Source: Homarus americanus
Taxonomy: Eukaryota > Arthropoda > Malacostraca > Decapoda > Nephropidae
Reading direction: 5' to 3'
DNA length: 64,000 nt
Assembly (NCBI RefSeq): GCF_018991925.1
Contig: NW_024756914.1
Span: 10,851,303 to 10,915,302, forward strand
In this document: one piece after another, positions 33,301-43,901 of the stretch
Position numbering within the stretch: position 1 is the stretch's first letter
How the letters are laid out: each line of letters starts with the position of its first letter
Made by a program: the position numbers and the translations under genes
Notes under the pieces: model-generated
Seen by the model: the letters and a program-made list of their open reading frames with translations, nothing else
Told to the model about the DNA's origin: nothing
Database searches by the model: none

Positions 33301-34078
33301 TCCCAGGTACACCTCACCTCCCAGGTACACCTCCCTGACACTCCCAGGTACACCTCTGACACTCCAGGTATCACTCAGTCCCAAGTACACCCCTGATACT
33401 CCGGTACACACTCTGACACTCCCAGGTACACCTCTGAAATTCCCAGGTACACCCTGACACTCCCAGGTACACCTCTGACACTCCCAGGTACACCTCCTTT
33501 GCTCCCAGGTACACCTTGACACTCCCAGGTACACCCCTGACACTCCCAGGTACACCACTGACACTCCCAGGTACACCTCTGACACTCCCGTGACACCTCA
33601 GACACTCCCAGGTACACCACAGACACTCCCAGGTACACCTCTGACACTCCCAGGTACCTCTGACACTCCCAGGTACCCTCTGACCTCCCAGTGTACACCC
33701 CTGACACTCCCAGGTACACCTCTGACACTCCCAGGTACACCCTGACTCAGTACCCTCCGACACTCCCAGGTACACCACTGACCTCCCAGGTACACCTCCT
33801 GACCTCCCAGGTGCCACATCAGACACTCCCAGGTACACCTCCACACACTCCCAGGTACACCTCACAGCCTCCCAGGTACACCTCTGACACTCCCAGGTAC
33901 ACCTCTGACACTCCCAGGTACACCTCTGCACTCCCAGGTACACTCTGACCTCCAGGTACACCCCTGACACTCCCAGGTGCCTCTGACCTCCCAGGTACAC
34001 CTCCCAGACACTCCCTGAGTACACACCTGACACTCCCAGGTACCTCACTTACACTCCCAGGTACACCTGAGACATTCC
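27345..34078. repeat. Giant 21-bp minisatellite, about 6.7 kb to the gap
   Basis: Hundreds of copies of a 21-bp unit containing ctgacactcccaggtac. At 28600-29880 the units are almost all 21 bp, so three plus-strand and several minus-strand frames stay open (PGTPLTL, SDTPRYT, SEVYLGV heptads). Outside that core (27345-28600 and 29900-34078) many units lack two to five bases (for example gacctcccagg or ggtacctctg), which breaks the frames. It runs into an assembly gap, so the true length is unknown. Long frames here, including one of 547 codons, are repeat artefacts. Confidence 0.97.
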
Positions 34079-34178
34079 NNNNNNNNNNNNNNNNNNNNNN
34101 NNNNNNNNNNNNNNNNNNNNNNNNNNNNNNNNNNNNNNNNNNNNNNNNNNNNNNNNNNNNNNNNNNNNNNNNNNNNNN
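34079..34178. other. Assembly gap of 100 N
   Basis: Exactly 100 N, the usual placeholder for a gap of unknown size. It falls at the end of the minisatellite, which probably caused the break, so the two sides may not be adjacent in the genome. Confidence 0.99.
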
Positions 34179-35800
34179 GAAGACCAGATAGCTAAGCTAA
34201 GAGTCATCCAAAATAATGCTCTCAGGACCATGCTCGGAGCACCCATGTGGACCAATTTGCAATTTGCAAATGGAAACTGAACTACCCTGGCAGTACGAGT
34301 CAAACAGGTGACAGCCGGTCTCCTCGCCAAAATCTGTAGATCAGATAAGCCCACAGCTGCCAAAACGCGAATCAGTGCCTCCCTCCACCTCGACCACAGA
34401 GGCGAGGGGCCACCTGGTCGCACGAGGCAAGCAAGGTCATCCGACACCTTCAAGCAGAAACACTCAAGAACAACCAAGACACGAGACAATGGTTGCATGT
34501 AGTTCCTCCACCATGGAGCCCTCCACCAGCCACATTCAAAATTACCGACCTAGGCGATAGTAAAGCCAACCTCTCAGAGGACCTCAAAAAATAACTCTAG
34601 AAGCCATAGCCACTGAGACACCGCTGATGCAGCATCATACTTCACAGACTGCTGGGGTGGATCCAAAACATCATACATCGGGTGGCCTTTACCCCCAAGG
34701 TCAGACCCTCCGATGGAACTTTCTAGTTGCTCCACCTACAAACAGAGTTGGTAGCAATCTCAAGGCCCTACAACTCGCGCTGCAACACAACACAACAAGT
34801 CCATCATAATTCACACGGACTCGAAATCAGCTGCAGGCGCTGCAACACAGCCAACCAAGAGACAACGTCCACATCATAACCTCGATCCTCGCACATCTAC
34901 AGGAATTCCCAAAACCAAAACCGCCCAGTCGTCTTACACTGGATTCCCAGTCATGTAGGGATCGGAAGCGACGTGGCAGACGAAGCAGCCAGGCAGCCAC
35001 ATTCTAATGGCGCGTACATTCAAGTTCAGCAAGCGTGCAACAGATCAAGAATCATCTCAGAAAGACTAGCAGCTCCACATCAAGAAACTGTTCATTCAAC
35101 GCTGGTTCCCAATCAGCCAAATGGTGCCTGGCGGCCACAAAGGGAACCACCTTTGGGACGAAGAAACACCAAGAGCAAAGCCAAGTTAGCCTTCATCGAC
35201 TACGACTAGGTTACAGTGCTCCTGGCAGATGATCGGAAATGACGTCATGGAATGCACCTACTGTCAGGGCAACATCTAACCAGCTTGAACACTATCTCCT
35301 CGACTGCAGAAGTCACACAAGACCTCGAAACAGAACTCAAAACTTCCAAGCACACACAACACCAGCGGCCTCTCTAACGAAAGGCCCAAACAACCACATT
35401 CACCCACCTTCCGGGTCATCACACGATACCCACCACCCAGATAGCAAGAAAGTATCCTCCCAGCAAGTGCGGACCCCAGTTCGGGGCGGCTCACTCAAAC
35501 TGACCACGTCCAGAGTGGGGTTGGTGGTGCTCCACTGACGGTCGCTCACACTTGCAGCGTGAGTATCCTTCCATATCTCAGGTGAGGACAACCTTCAATC
35601 CCAATCGGTCTGGCTGCTCCAGGAGCTCCAGCGGAACCACAGACAAAGGCCCGTGTCGGACTACGGTCCGACAATCTCAACAACACAACAACAACGCAAG
35701 AGGATCACTCACTGCTCAAACAGACAAGACCTCCCTCACCACACAGCAACTCCTAGCACTGCAGTGTACACTGTGAACAAAGTTCTGTCGCTTTTTCTGT
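34179..35800 (+). pseudogene. RNase H-bearing LINE, 3' part, degenerate copy
   Basis: Pieces in order: NALRTMLGAPMWTNL and VKQVTAGLLAKICRSDKPTA (34215-34370). Then an RNase H domain with IIHTDSKSAAGAL (34805-34850) and LHWIPSHVGIGSDVADEAA (34940-34990). Last, a C-terminal ECTYCQG...LEHYLLDC metal-binding motif (35250-35310). This combination is seen in I/Jockey-like non-LTR elements. The same segment is repeated at 49730-50870. Multiple frame breaks. The left end is lost in the gap; the right boundary is approximate. Confidence 0.75.
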
Positions 35801-35934
35801 TGCTCCAGCCCTGAGATTCAGACTCATGAACCAAGCATTTATGGGCAGAATAATGCACCGTGTCTACTGCTTCTATGAGTTTGAACTTTGGGTTCACTTG
35901 AACAGTACAAGGGCGAGCAGGACTTCTGTTCACT

Positions 35935-36022
35935 TAATTATACATACATACATATATATATATACATATACATACATACATACATGCATACATACATACA
36001 TACATACATATATATATATGTA
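35935..36022. repeat. TACA/TA microsatellite
   Basis: Runs of acatacat and atatat; no coding meaning. Confidence 0.9.
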
Positions 36023-36574
36023 ACCGGTCGGAATTTACTGGACTTTATTTTCTCACTTGACTTGGGGTTTATTAAAGATTAATAGATGGTAATGGCAGTG
36101 GAAGCGCCCCTTTGAGAAAAATCCCGAACCAGCACAAGAACACTTAAATCTACTAAACAAAATGAATTGTCCGTGACCCGTGGAAGGATAGCGTCTGTGA
36201 CTGGGATGAATGAGACACACTGTAAAATTTAGACACTTATATTCCCTCCAACACTACAAACACAATCAAATAATGGTACACCAATATGCGCACCTCTTAA
36301 CTTGAACTTAAAACACTACTCTGGGGAATAAAAGTTATACATGATATAGAAATTATTAGAAACTCAGGCAACAATAAATTTGAAGTATTAAGAAATGTTG
36401 CTTGCACACATGAAACAGGCCTTAAGGGCTTTCAACAAAATAATATCCAGCACTGAGAAAATGGTATTCAAAAATAAGAAATTAATAATTCCACCATGAA
36501 TAGGCCTAAAGGGCACTCAACAAAATTATATCACCCCAACAGATGCACAAGCTCCTCACCACACAGCAACTCCC
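36023..36574. other. No supported gene
   Basis: Unique-looking AT-rich sequence downstream (with respect to the minus-strand gene) of the SVWC units. I see no further SVWC-like exon, but a 3' terminal exon of that gene could be hidden here. Confidence 0.4.
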
Positions 36575-36659
36575 TGATTTCCTTCATGGTTATCTCCGGC
36601 GCTTCCCATAGAAGGGCAAAATTCTTTACTTGGTGGCCAATGTCAAGTAGCTAAACTCC

Positions 36660-36805
36660 GTTATCAACGAGTGAGTGAGAGTGAGTGAGTGAGTGAGTGA
36701 TTGAGAGAGCGAGTGAGAGTGAGTGAGTGTCCGAGAGTGAGTGTCTGAGAGTGAGTGAGTGAGTGTCTGAGAGTGAGTGAGTGTGTGTGTGTGTGTGTGT
36801 GTGTA
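36660..36805. repeat. GAGT/GT microsatellite in unit 1
   Basis: Runs of gagtgagtgagt and a gtgtgtgtgtgt block. The homologous place in unit 4 (42718-42737) has only a short gt run and in unit 2 (38627-38640) almost none, so the array grew after the units separated. Confidence 0.9.
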
Positions 36806-37388
36806 GGAGAGCAGCAAAGACGTTAACCCGAACCAGAGCCTCGACGCCACCTTAGGCAAGAGCACCATGCAAGGTGGGAGAGGTTGCGAATCTTTTGCAA
36901 ATTTGTAGGTGTGTACAGGGGTAAGGTATTCTGTCTTGTACAGAGGGGGATCTAAAGTCTCCATATTACAAGTAAATCTCTTAACGCTGTTGACACTAAC
37001 CTTTTTTTTCTTCAACTCTTGATATAATGGGTATGGGTTTGAATAAACCCCGTTTCTTCAAGCGAGTTTTGCTTACAGATGCACGAGACATGTAGTCAGT
37101 TTTTTTTATTTCGATTACAATTAAAAACCACAAATTTAGAATATCCAGGGTCTCTCTAAGAAACAAATAAAAGGTTAGGCACTTTTTTTTAAATCTGGAT
37201 AATACCATGTGATTGTAAAGTAATTTAGACATTTCTTTAACACACAAGCAGCAGTCAGAAAATATGCAACGCACCGCTGCCCAAACAGAGTGGCCAGAAC
37301 ATAGCCTGCTTGCCGGCCCTCACTATATCCTCGCCCCGTTGCTCCTCACCTGTATTCATTCCCTTTGTTTACCATTATACCAACTCAC

Positions 37389-37574
37389 CCACACTTCCAA
37401 TTGGGACAACACTCTCCATACACAGGGACTCTCTCACAGCTGGGATGAGGCGGTGGATCACAGTCTTCGTCAGTAGTAACTATCCCACTCTGTGTACAGG
37501 TGTGATTGGTACAGAGACTCGCCCGCCAGGTGCTGTACAGCTCATGGTGTACACCTTTACTGTCTGTACACCCT
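37389..37574 (-). CDS. SVWC-domain exon 1 of the array (Vago-like)
   Basis: A 186-bp exon on the minus strand: acceptor atattttcag, donor gtgagt, entry and exit both in phase 2 (one base completes the incoming codon, two bases begin the next). It has no stop. It encodes a module beginning GCTDSKGVHHELYSTW and ending YGECCPNWKC. The eight cysteines are spaced C..C-x4-C..C-x7-C..CC-x3-C, the pattern of the arthropod single von Willebrand factor C (SVWC) family, whose members include secreted, infection- and nutrition-responsive Vago-like proteins. Ordinary VWC domains have ten. The core DCDPPPHPSCERVPVY is shared by all four copies. Function as a secreted module is inferred; no signal peptide exon was found. 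Confidence 0.8.
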
Positions 37575-38999
37575 CTGAAAATATGGAAATTTTCTATAAT
37601 TTTACATTACTTGTAAACTTAGGAAATTTCTTTCCTTTTTTGAATTTGTACTCTATTAAAATTTGTATTACAAAATTTTAGATATATTTCGTCTATCAAA
37701 TGCAAACTTTACACCAAAATATATTCATGAAAGCCTTTTTGTTTACTTCAAGATTTCAACATCTTGTGTCTGTACGCATGAGCTGTTGACAAATCCGAAT
37801 AATGGAGCAGATTTTTCTATACAAGTTTAGTTTATATGGAATTGGGTACTGTGCAGTAATATATTCTAACAAGACACGAGACCATTAATAGAGAAATACA
37901 CATCACTGGTTTTAGTCAAATTTTTAATTTGCAGACCGTCAACGTCATTAATAGCTGGAGCACGATTGGTTGGTTCTGGTGCTGAACCTGGGGCAGCTGC
38001 TGACGTTTTGGGCGTTACGAGTATTTTGGAAACTCACTTAAACTAACAGAACAAATCATTGATGCGAGTGGAAGGGAGGGGGAGGTGGGGGAATGATTTT
38101 ATTTCAACAAAAGGCAATAATTATTTAAGAATATAATCGATTTATTATTGCGTAGCGCATCCAGCTTATTAACACAAAATTCTGTGGAGCCGGGTTCATT
38201 GCATTTTTTTCTATTTAGCAGCAATATAAGAAAACGTATACATATAGACGGAATAATCGGTTTAAATCACAGACTAGAAGGGGTCAGCGTCTACGATAAG
38301 CCTTACTCCATCCTATGGAGAGTTTTTCGGGAACGAAGAACAATCTGCAGTTACCAGGCCATTTACAGAATCCTAAGACAACCCCCCACCAGAAACACAC
38401 TACCAGCAATTTTTTTCTAGTTAATAGCCAGGGGCATTAATCTCATGCTGGGTGAGGCTCTTGAGCTATTGGGTGACTGTGCATCGATTGAGATAAGCTT
38501 GGCCAAAGTAATGTCCCACCTCAGCGATATTAGGGATTTCGTTCATGGTTATCTCCAGCGCTTTCCATAGAAGGGCACAATTCTTTACTTGGTGGCCAAT
38601 GTCAAGTCGCTAAACTCCGTTCTCAACGAGTGTGTGGAGGAGAGGAGCAAAGACGTTAACCCTTACCAGAGCCTCGAAGCCACCTTTGGCAAGAGCACCA
38701 TGCAAGGTGGGAGAGGGTGCGTATCTTGCAAATTTGTAGGTGTGTATTTTCTCTTGTACAGAGGGGGAATCTAAAGTCTGCATATTACAAGTAAATCTCT
38801 TAACGCTGTTGACACTAACTTTTTTATTTTTTTCTTCAACTCTTGATATAAAGGGCATAGGTTTGAATAACCCCCGTTTCTTCAAGCGAGTTTTGCTTGC
38901 AGATGCACGAGACATGCAGTCTATTTTTATTCCGATTAGACTTAAAAACCACAAATTAAGAATATCCATTGGCTCTCTATAAAACATTAATAAAAGGTT

Positions 39000-39531
39000 C
39001 CGCAAAAGGAGAAAAGCAGCTTTCCCCCTGAACTCTTCCCCCCCCCCCCGTACGATGTCCTCTGTAAACTTCCTGACCTCTCGTACGTCTATGGGAAAGG
39101 GTCGCGGAAAGGGGACGCGATTGCTGCCCGTATCATCATTGGGTATGACTTTGCTTGGGAGATTGGTATTCCCGAATCCCCTGAGCCACGCTCTTGTGCA
39201 TTATGCAGAAGACCAGACAGCAGCACCCTTATCCACTACCTCCTAAGATGTCCCCACACACAACGCTTCCGTGACGCCTGCTGGACCACCACTCCACGAC
39301 CCCCTGACGGAGACACGATGATCCTCCCCATACTGGCCAGATATTTTGTAAATAACATTGTGTGTTAAAGGAACATCCTTCCTTCCTTAGGATTTAGTAA
39401 GCCCCTTTATAATATTTATACTGTATATACTTGTCACAGTTGCCAGATGCTTCTGGTGTCTTTGTACAGGGGTACCTAGTGACAGCACTAGGATCCCGCT
39501 TCCTCTATCAAGGAGTAAACAACTGAAATTG
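39000..39531 (+). mobile_element. 5'-truncated LINE insertion in the unit 2 intron
   Basis: Flanked by an 11-bp duplication aataaaaggtt (38989-38999 and 39532-39542). It encodes the last part of a non-LTR ORF2: YDVLCKLPDLSYV, DAIAARIIIGYDFAWEIG, and the metal-binding CALCRRPDSSTLIHYLLRC, followed by a 3' untranslated region ending ttg then the duplicated target. It is absent from the same place in units 1 and 4, so it arrived after unit duplication. Confidence 0.9.
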
Positions 39532-39756
39532 AATAAAAGGTTAGGCACTTTTTTTTAAATCTGGAATAATCCCATATGATTGTAAAGTAATTTAGACATT
39601 TCTTTAACGCACATGCAGCAGTCAGAAAATATGCAACGCACCGCTGCCCAAACAGAGTGGCCAGAACATAGCCTGCTTGCTGGCCCTCACTATATCCTCG
39701 CCCCGTTGCTCCTCCCTTCATTCATTCCCTTTTTGTTTGCTATTATACCAACTCAC

Positions 39757-39942
39757 CCACACTTCCAATTGGGACAACACTCTCCATAGACAGGGACTCT
39801 TTCACAGCTGGGATGAGGCGGTGGATCACAGTTTTCGTCAGTAGTAACTATCCCACTGCGTGTACAGGTGTGAGTGGTACAGGGCCTCGTTCGCCAGGTG
39901 CTGTACATAGCATGGTGTACACCATCACTGTCGGTACACCCT
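39757..39942 (-). CDS. SVWC-domain exon 2 of the array (Vago-like)
   Basis: Same 186-bp, phase 2-2 design with acceptor atatttcag and donor gtgagt, no stop. It is the most diverged of the four. The module begins GCTDSDGVHHAMYSTWRTRP where the others have ELYSTWRASL, then CTTHTCTRSG and DENCDPPPHPSC. All eight cysteines and the DPPPHPSCERVPVY core are kept, so differences sit mainly in the first half, between the first and third cysteines. That pattern would fit selection on the surface of the N-terminal half, but four sequences are too few to test it by eye. Confidence 0.8.
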
Positions 39943-40790
39943 CTGAAATATGGTCATTTTATATAATTTTACCTTCATTGTAAATTTAGGAAACCCCATT
40001 CTATTTTGAAAATTAAGTTCATTAACAATGGCATTACATATTCTTATCCTAGATATTCCTTCCATTAAATACTAACTACTACAAATTGTATTCATGAAGG
40101 CTTTTTTACGTCTGAACATTAACATCTTGGGTCCGTAAGCACTAGCTATGTATAAATTCAAAATATGGAACAAATTTCTTCAATGAAAGTTGTTCATATG
40201 GAATTAAGATCTGTGAAGTAATACATAACCAGACACGGAACCATTAGAGAAATACATCTCACTGGTTCTAGTCCGATTTCTTGCTATAGTTGCCGACCGT
40301 CAACGTCGATCGATCATTTTAGCCGTGGCAGAGCCGATTGGTGGGTTTTGCCTGGACCCGAGGCTGCTGCTTGTGGGATTATAGTTTTATAAACTCATTT
40401 GGGGCGGGAGATTGCTTTTGTTTCAATTAAAAGGCAATTATGAAAAAAAGGATGTAATCGATTAGAAGGTAGTGCATCTAGTTTCCCAACGTTTAATTAA
40501 TTAAAGTTTACCATTTAGCATTAATATAAAAACTAGATGTATAATATAGATGTAACAATATTAAACAAGCTAAAAGGGGAGCCAGCCTCTACGATAAGCT
40601 TTACTCCTAGAACCAAAAAAACAGTCCGTAATAACCAATCCGCTTTCCGGATGTTCTCACCCCCGCAGACATTACCAGCAAAATGTTTTCTAGTTAGGAA
40701 GGCAGTAGTAGTTTTATACAGGGTACGGCCCCTGTGTGTGCGTGTAGCGAGGCCAAACCGTGGCCAAAGCAATATCCCACCTTTGGCATT

Positions 40791-42620
40791 TGTGATTACT
40801 TGCTTTGTCATCGCCAATGCTTCCCATTGAAGGGTATAAGTCTACATACAGTAGTCAGTGCCCAATAGCAGGACTCATTTCTCAAAGAGTTTGAGAAAGT
40901 GAGCGGAGAAGGCGTTAACCCTACCAGAGACGCAAGCCACCCTAGGTCAGAGTACATTATGCAAGTTGGGAAAGTTGTTTTTATCTTCACCCTCTTGTAC
41001 AGATTAGAATATTTGCCTCCCCTCGAACTCTCTTTAGACTAACCCTGTATGTTCCAACATCAATATAAACGAATTTCTTTGAAGGACTATATCTTCAGGC
41101 GACTTTTCATTACATATGCACAAGACTAATGCGTATTCCCATTTTTAACACATTCGAGACCTGAAAACAACCAATGAGGAATTGCCACTGGATCCCCGGA
41201 GAATTATTGCGACGACCATTTTGAAAGCTTTAGTTCGTTACCAATATATTTTTTCTAAGACATTCAAATCAAAGGGAAGGCACGAAAATTTGACCGTAAT
41301 TTTAAATACTTCGTGATCTCATTTTCATTGAATAATAATTTAAATGTTTCTTTTAACACCACCCCAAACATTTATCTGTAATGCCTCGCTGCCGAAACTG
41401 GATGGCCAGAACACATTCTCCATGCCGCCCTCTCTACATATCCTTTTTCCTCCCTTTATTCCTTACAATTTTCTTTTTCTAGCTAATAATCATACCAACT
41501 CACCCACACTTCCAATCTGGACAACATTCTCCATACACAGGTACTCTCTCACAGCTGGGATGAGGCGGTGGATCACAGTCTTCGTCAGTAGTGACTATCC
41601 CACTGTGTGTACAGGTGTGATTGGTACAGAGACTCGCCCGCCAGGTGCTGTACAGCTCATGGTGTACACCTTCACTGTCTGTACACCCTCTGAAAATATG
41701 GAAATTTTCTATTATTTTACATATAAACTTAGGAAATTCCATTCCATTTTAAAATTTTTACTCATTAAAACTAGTATTACAAAAATTTAGATATATTTCG
41801 TCTGTCAAATACAAACGATACACCAAAACATATTCATTAAAGCCTTCTTTGTTTACTACAGGATCTCAACACCTTGTGTCCGTATGCACGAGCTATGGAC
41901 AAATCCGAATAATGGAGCAGATTTCTTCTATACAAGTTTAGTATATATGGAATTGGGTACTGTGCAGTAATATATTCTAACCAGACACGAGACCATTAAA
42001 CAGAAATCCTTATCACTGGTTGTAGTCATTTTTAAATTGCAGACCGTCAACGTCGTTAATAGCTGTAGAACGATTGGTGGGTTCTGGAGCTGAACCCGTG
42101 ACAGCTGCTGACGCTTTGGACGTTATGAGTATTTTGGAATCTCGCTTAAACTAACCGAACAAATCATTAATGTTAGTGAGGGGGGGGGGCATTCTTTTAA
42201 TTCAACTAAAAGGCAATAATTATTTAAGATAATCGATTTATTAGTGCGTAGCACACCCAGTTTATTAACACTTAAATTCTGTGGAGCCGGGTTCATTGCC
42301 ATTTTTTTCTATTTAGCAGCAATATAAAAAATGTATACATAGACGGAATAAACTGTTTAAATCACAGACTAGAAGGGGTCAGCGTCTACGATAAGCTTCA
42401 CTCCATCCTATGGAGAGTTTTTCGAGAACGAAGGTCAATCTGCAGTTACCAGGCCATTTACAGAATCCTAAGACCCCCCAGAAACACACTACCAGCAATT
42501 TTTTTCTAGTTAATCGCCAGGGGCAATAATCTCATATTGGGCGAGGCTCTTGAGCCATTGGGTGACCGTTTGCATCGATTGAGTAAAGCTTGGCCAAAGT
42601 AATGTCCCATCTCAGCGATA
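40791..42620 (-). repeat. SVWC tandem unit 3
   Basis: Third unit. Its first half (40791-41340) is diverged (gcttcccattgaagg, ggcgttaaccctaccagag), whereas from the exon onward (41504-42620) it is close to unit 1. This mosaic suggests conversion or duplication of blocks not in register with the unit boundaries. Confidence 0.8.
41504..41689 (-). CDS. SVWC-domain exon 3 of the array (Vago-like)
   Basis: 186-bp exon, acceptor atattttcag, donor gtgagt, phase 2 on both sides, no stop. It encodes GCTDSEGVHHELYSTWRAS to YGECCPDWKC with the same eight-cysteine pattern and one Asn-to-Asp difference in the CCPxWKC end. Reading through the donor would hit a stop only after several codons. As in the other copies, the last codon is split, so joining to another copy gives Gly or Arg at the junction and keeps the frame. 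Confidence 0.82.
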
Positions 42621-43901
42621 TTAGGGATTTCGTTCATGGTTATCTCCCGCGCTTCCCATAGAAGGGCAAAATTCTTTACTTGGTGGCCAAGGTCAAGTAG
42701 CTAAACTCCGTTCTCAACGAGTGTGTGTGTGTGTGTAGGAGAGCAGCAAAGACGTTAACCCTCACCAGAGCCTCGAAGCCACCTTAGGCAAGAGCGCCAT
42801 GCAAGGTGGGAGAGGGTGCGTATCTTGCAAATTTGTAGTGTGTACAGGGGTAAGGTATTCCCTCTTGTACAGAGGGGGAATCTAAAGTCTCCATATTACA
42901 AGTAAATCTCTTAACGCTGTTGACACTAACTTTATTTTTTTCTTCAACTCTTGATATAAAGGGTATAGGTTTGAATAACCCCCGTCTCTTCAAGCGAGTT
43001 TTGCTTACAGAAGCACTAGACATGCATTCAATTTTTTTTATTCCGATTAGACTTAAAAACCACAAATTAAGAATATCCACTGGCTCTCTAAGAAACTTTA
43101 ATAAAAGGTAAAGCACTTTTTTAAATCTGGATAATCCCATGTGATTGTAAAGTAATTTAGACATTTCTTTAACACACATGCAGCAGTCAGAAAATATGCA
43201 ATGCACCGCTGCCCAAACAGAGTGGCCAGAACATAGCCTGCTTGCCGGCCTTCACTATACCCTCGCTACTCCCTTTATTCTTTCCCTTTTTGTTTGCCAT
43301 TATACCAACTCACCTACACTTCCAATTGGGACAACACTCTTCATACACAGGGACTCTCTCACAGCTGGGATGAGGCGGTGGATCACAGTCTTCGTGAGTA
43401 GTAACTATCCCACTCTGTGTACAGGTGTGATTGGTACAGAGACTCGCCCGCCAGGTGCTGTACAGCTCATGGTTTACACCTTCACTGTCTGTACACCCTC
43501 TGAAAATATGGAAATTTTCTATCATTATACATTACTTGTAAACTTAGGAAATCCCATTCCATTTTGAAATTTTTACTCTATCAAAATTAGTATTACAAAA
43601 TTTTAGATATATTTCGTCTGTCAAATACAAACTATACGCCAAAATTTATTCATGAAAGCCTTTTTTGTTTACTTCAAGATGTCAACACCTTGTGTCTGTA
43701 CGCACGAGCTTTGGACAAATCCGAATAACGGAGCAGATTTCTTCTATACAAGTTTAGTTTATAAGGAATTGGGTACTGTGCAGTAATATATTCTAACCAG
43801 ACACGAGATCATTAAATATAGAAATCCATATCACTGGTTGTAGTCAGATTTTTAAATTGCAGACCGTCAACGTCATTAATAGCTGTAGCCCGATTGGTGG
43901 G
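42621..43901 (-). repeat. SVWC tandem unit 4, cut by a LINE
   Basis: Fourth unit, close to unit 1 until about 43901, where cccgattggtggg changes abruptly into the 5' region of a plus-strand LINE. Sequence beyond the LINE does not resume the unit in this window, so exons upstream of the array may be displaced or deleted. Confidence 0.8.
43314..43499 (-). CDS. SVWC-domain exon 4 of the array (Vago-like)
   Basis: 186-bp exon with acceptor atattttcag and the strongest donor of the set (gtag then gtgagt); phase 2-2, no stop. It encodes GCTDSEGVNHELYSTWRAS to YEECCPNWKC, eight cysteines conserved. It ends in AG rather than GG, so the junction codon would be AGA (Arg) instead of GGA (Gly). As the most upstream recognisable exon on the minus strand it would come first in a combined transcript. 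Confidence 0.82.

Larger units (their letters stand above)
36575..38530 (-). repeat. SVWC tandem unit 1
   Basis: First of four tandem genomic units; starts near ttcatggttatctccggcgc and ends at the next copy of that string. It includes one SVWC exon and highly similar intronic sequence. Intron parts near 36830-37270 match units 2 and 4, and the part after the exon (37680-38530) matches unit 3. A GAGT/GT microsatellite has expanded at 36660-36805. Confidence 0.85.
38531..40790 (-). repeat. SVWC tandem unit 2
   Basis: Second unit, containing one SVWC exon and a 532-bp LINE insertion (39000-39531). Its first half resembles units 1 and 4 closely; the half beyond the exon (39960-40790) is clearly more diverged but still alignable (for example accgtcaacgtcgatc and agcctctacgataagcttta). 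Confidence 0.8.

Noticed and set aside
38148..38420. 90-codon plus-strand frame in unit 1
   Set aside because: The homologous stretch in unit 3 (about 42235-42510) is out of frame and lacks a domain; better explained as duplicated intron.
42784..43206. 140-codon minus-strand frame repeated in several SVWC units
   Set aside because: Similar frames in other units are broken at different places (36626-37274, 38610-39005), with no conserved frame or domain; it is intronic sequence conserved because of recent duplication.
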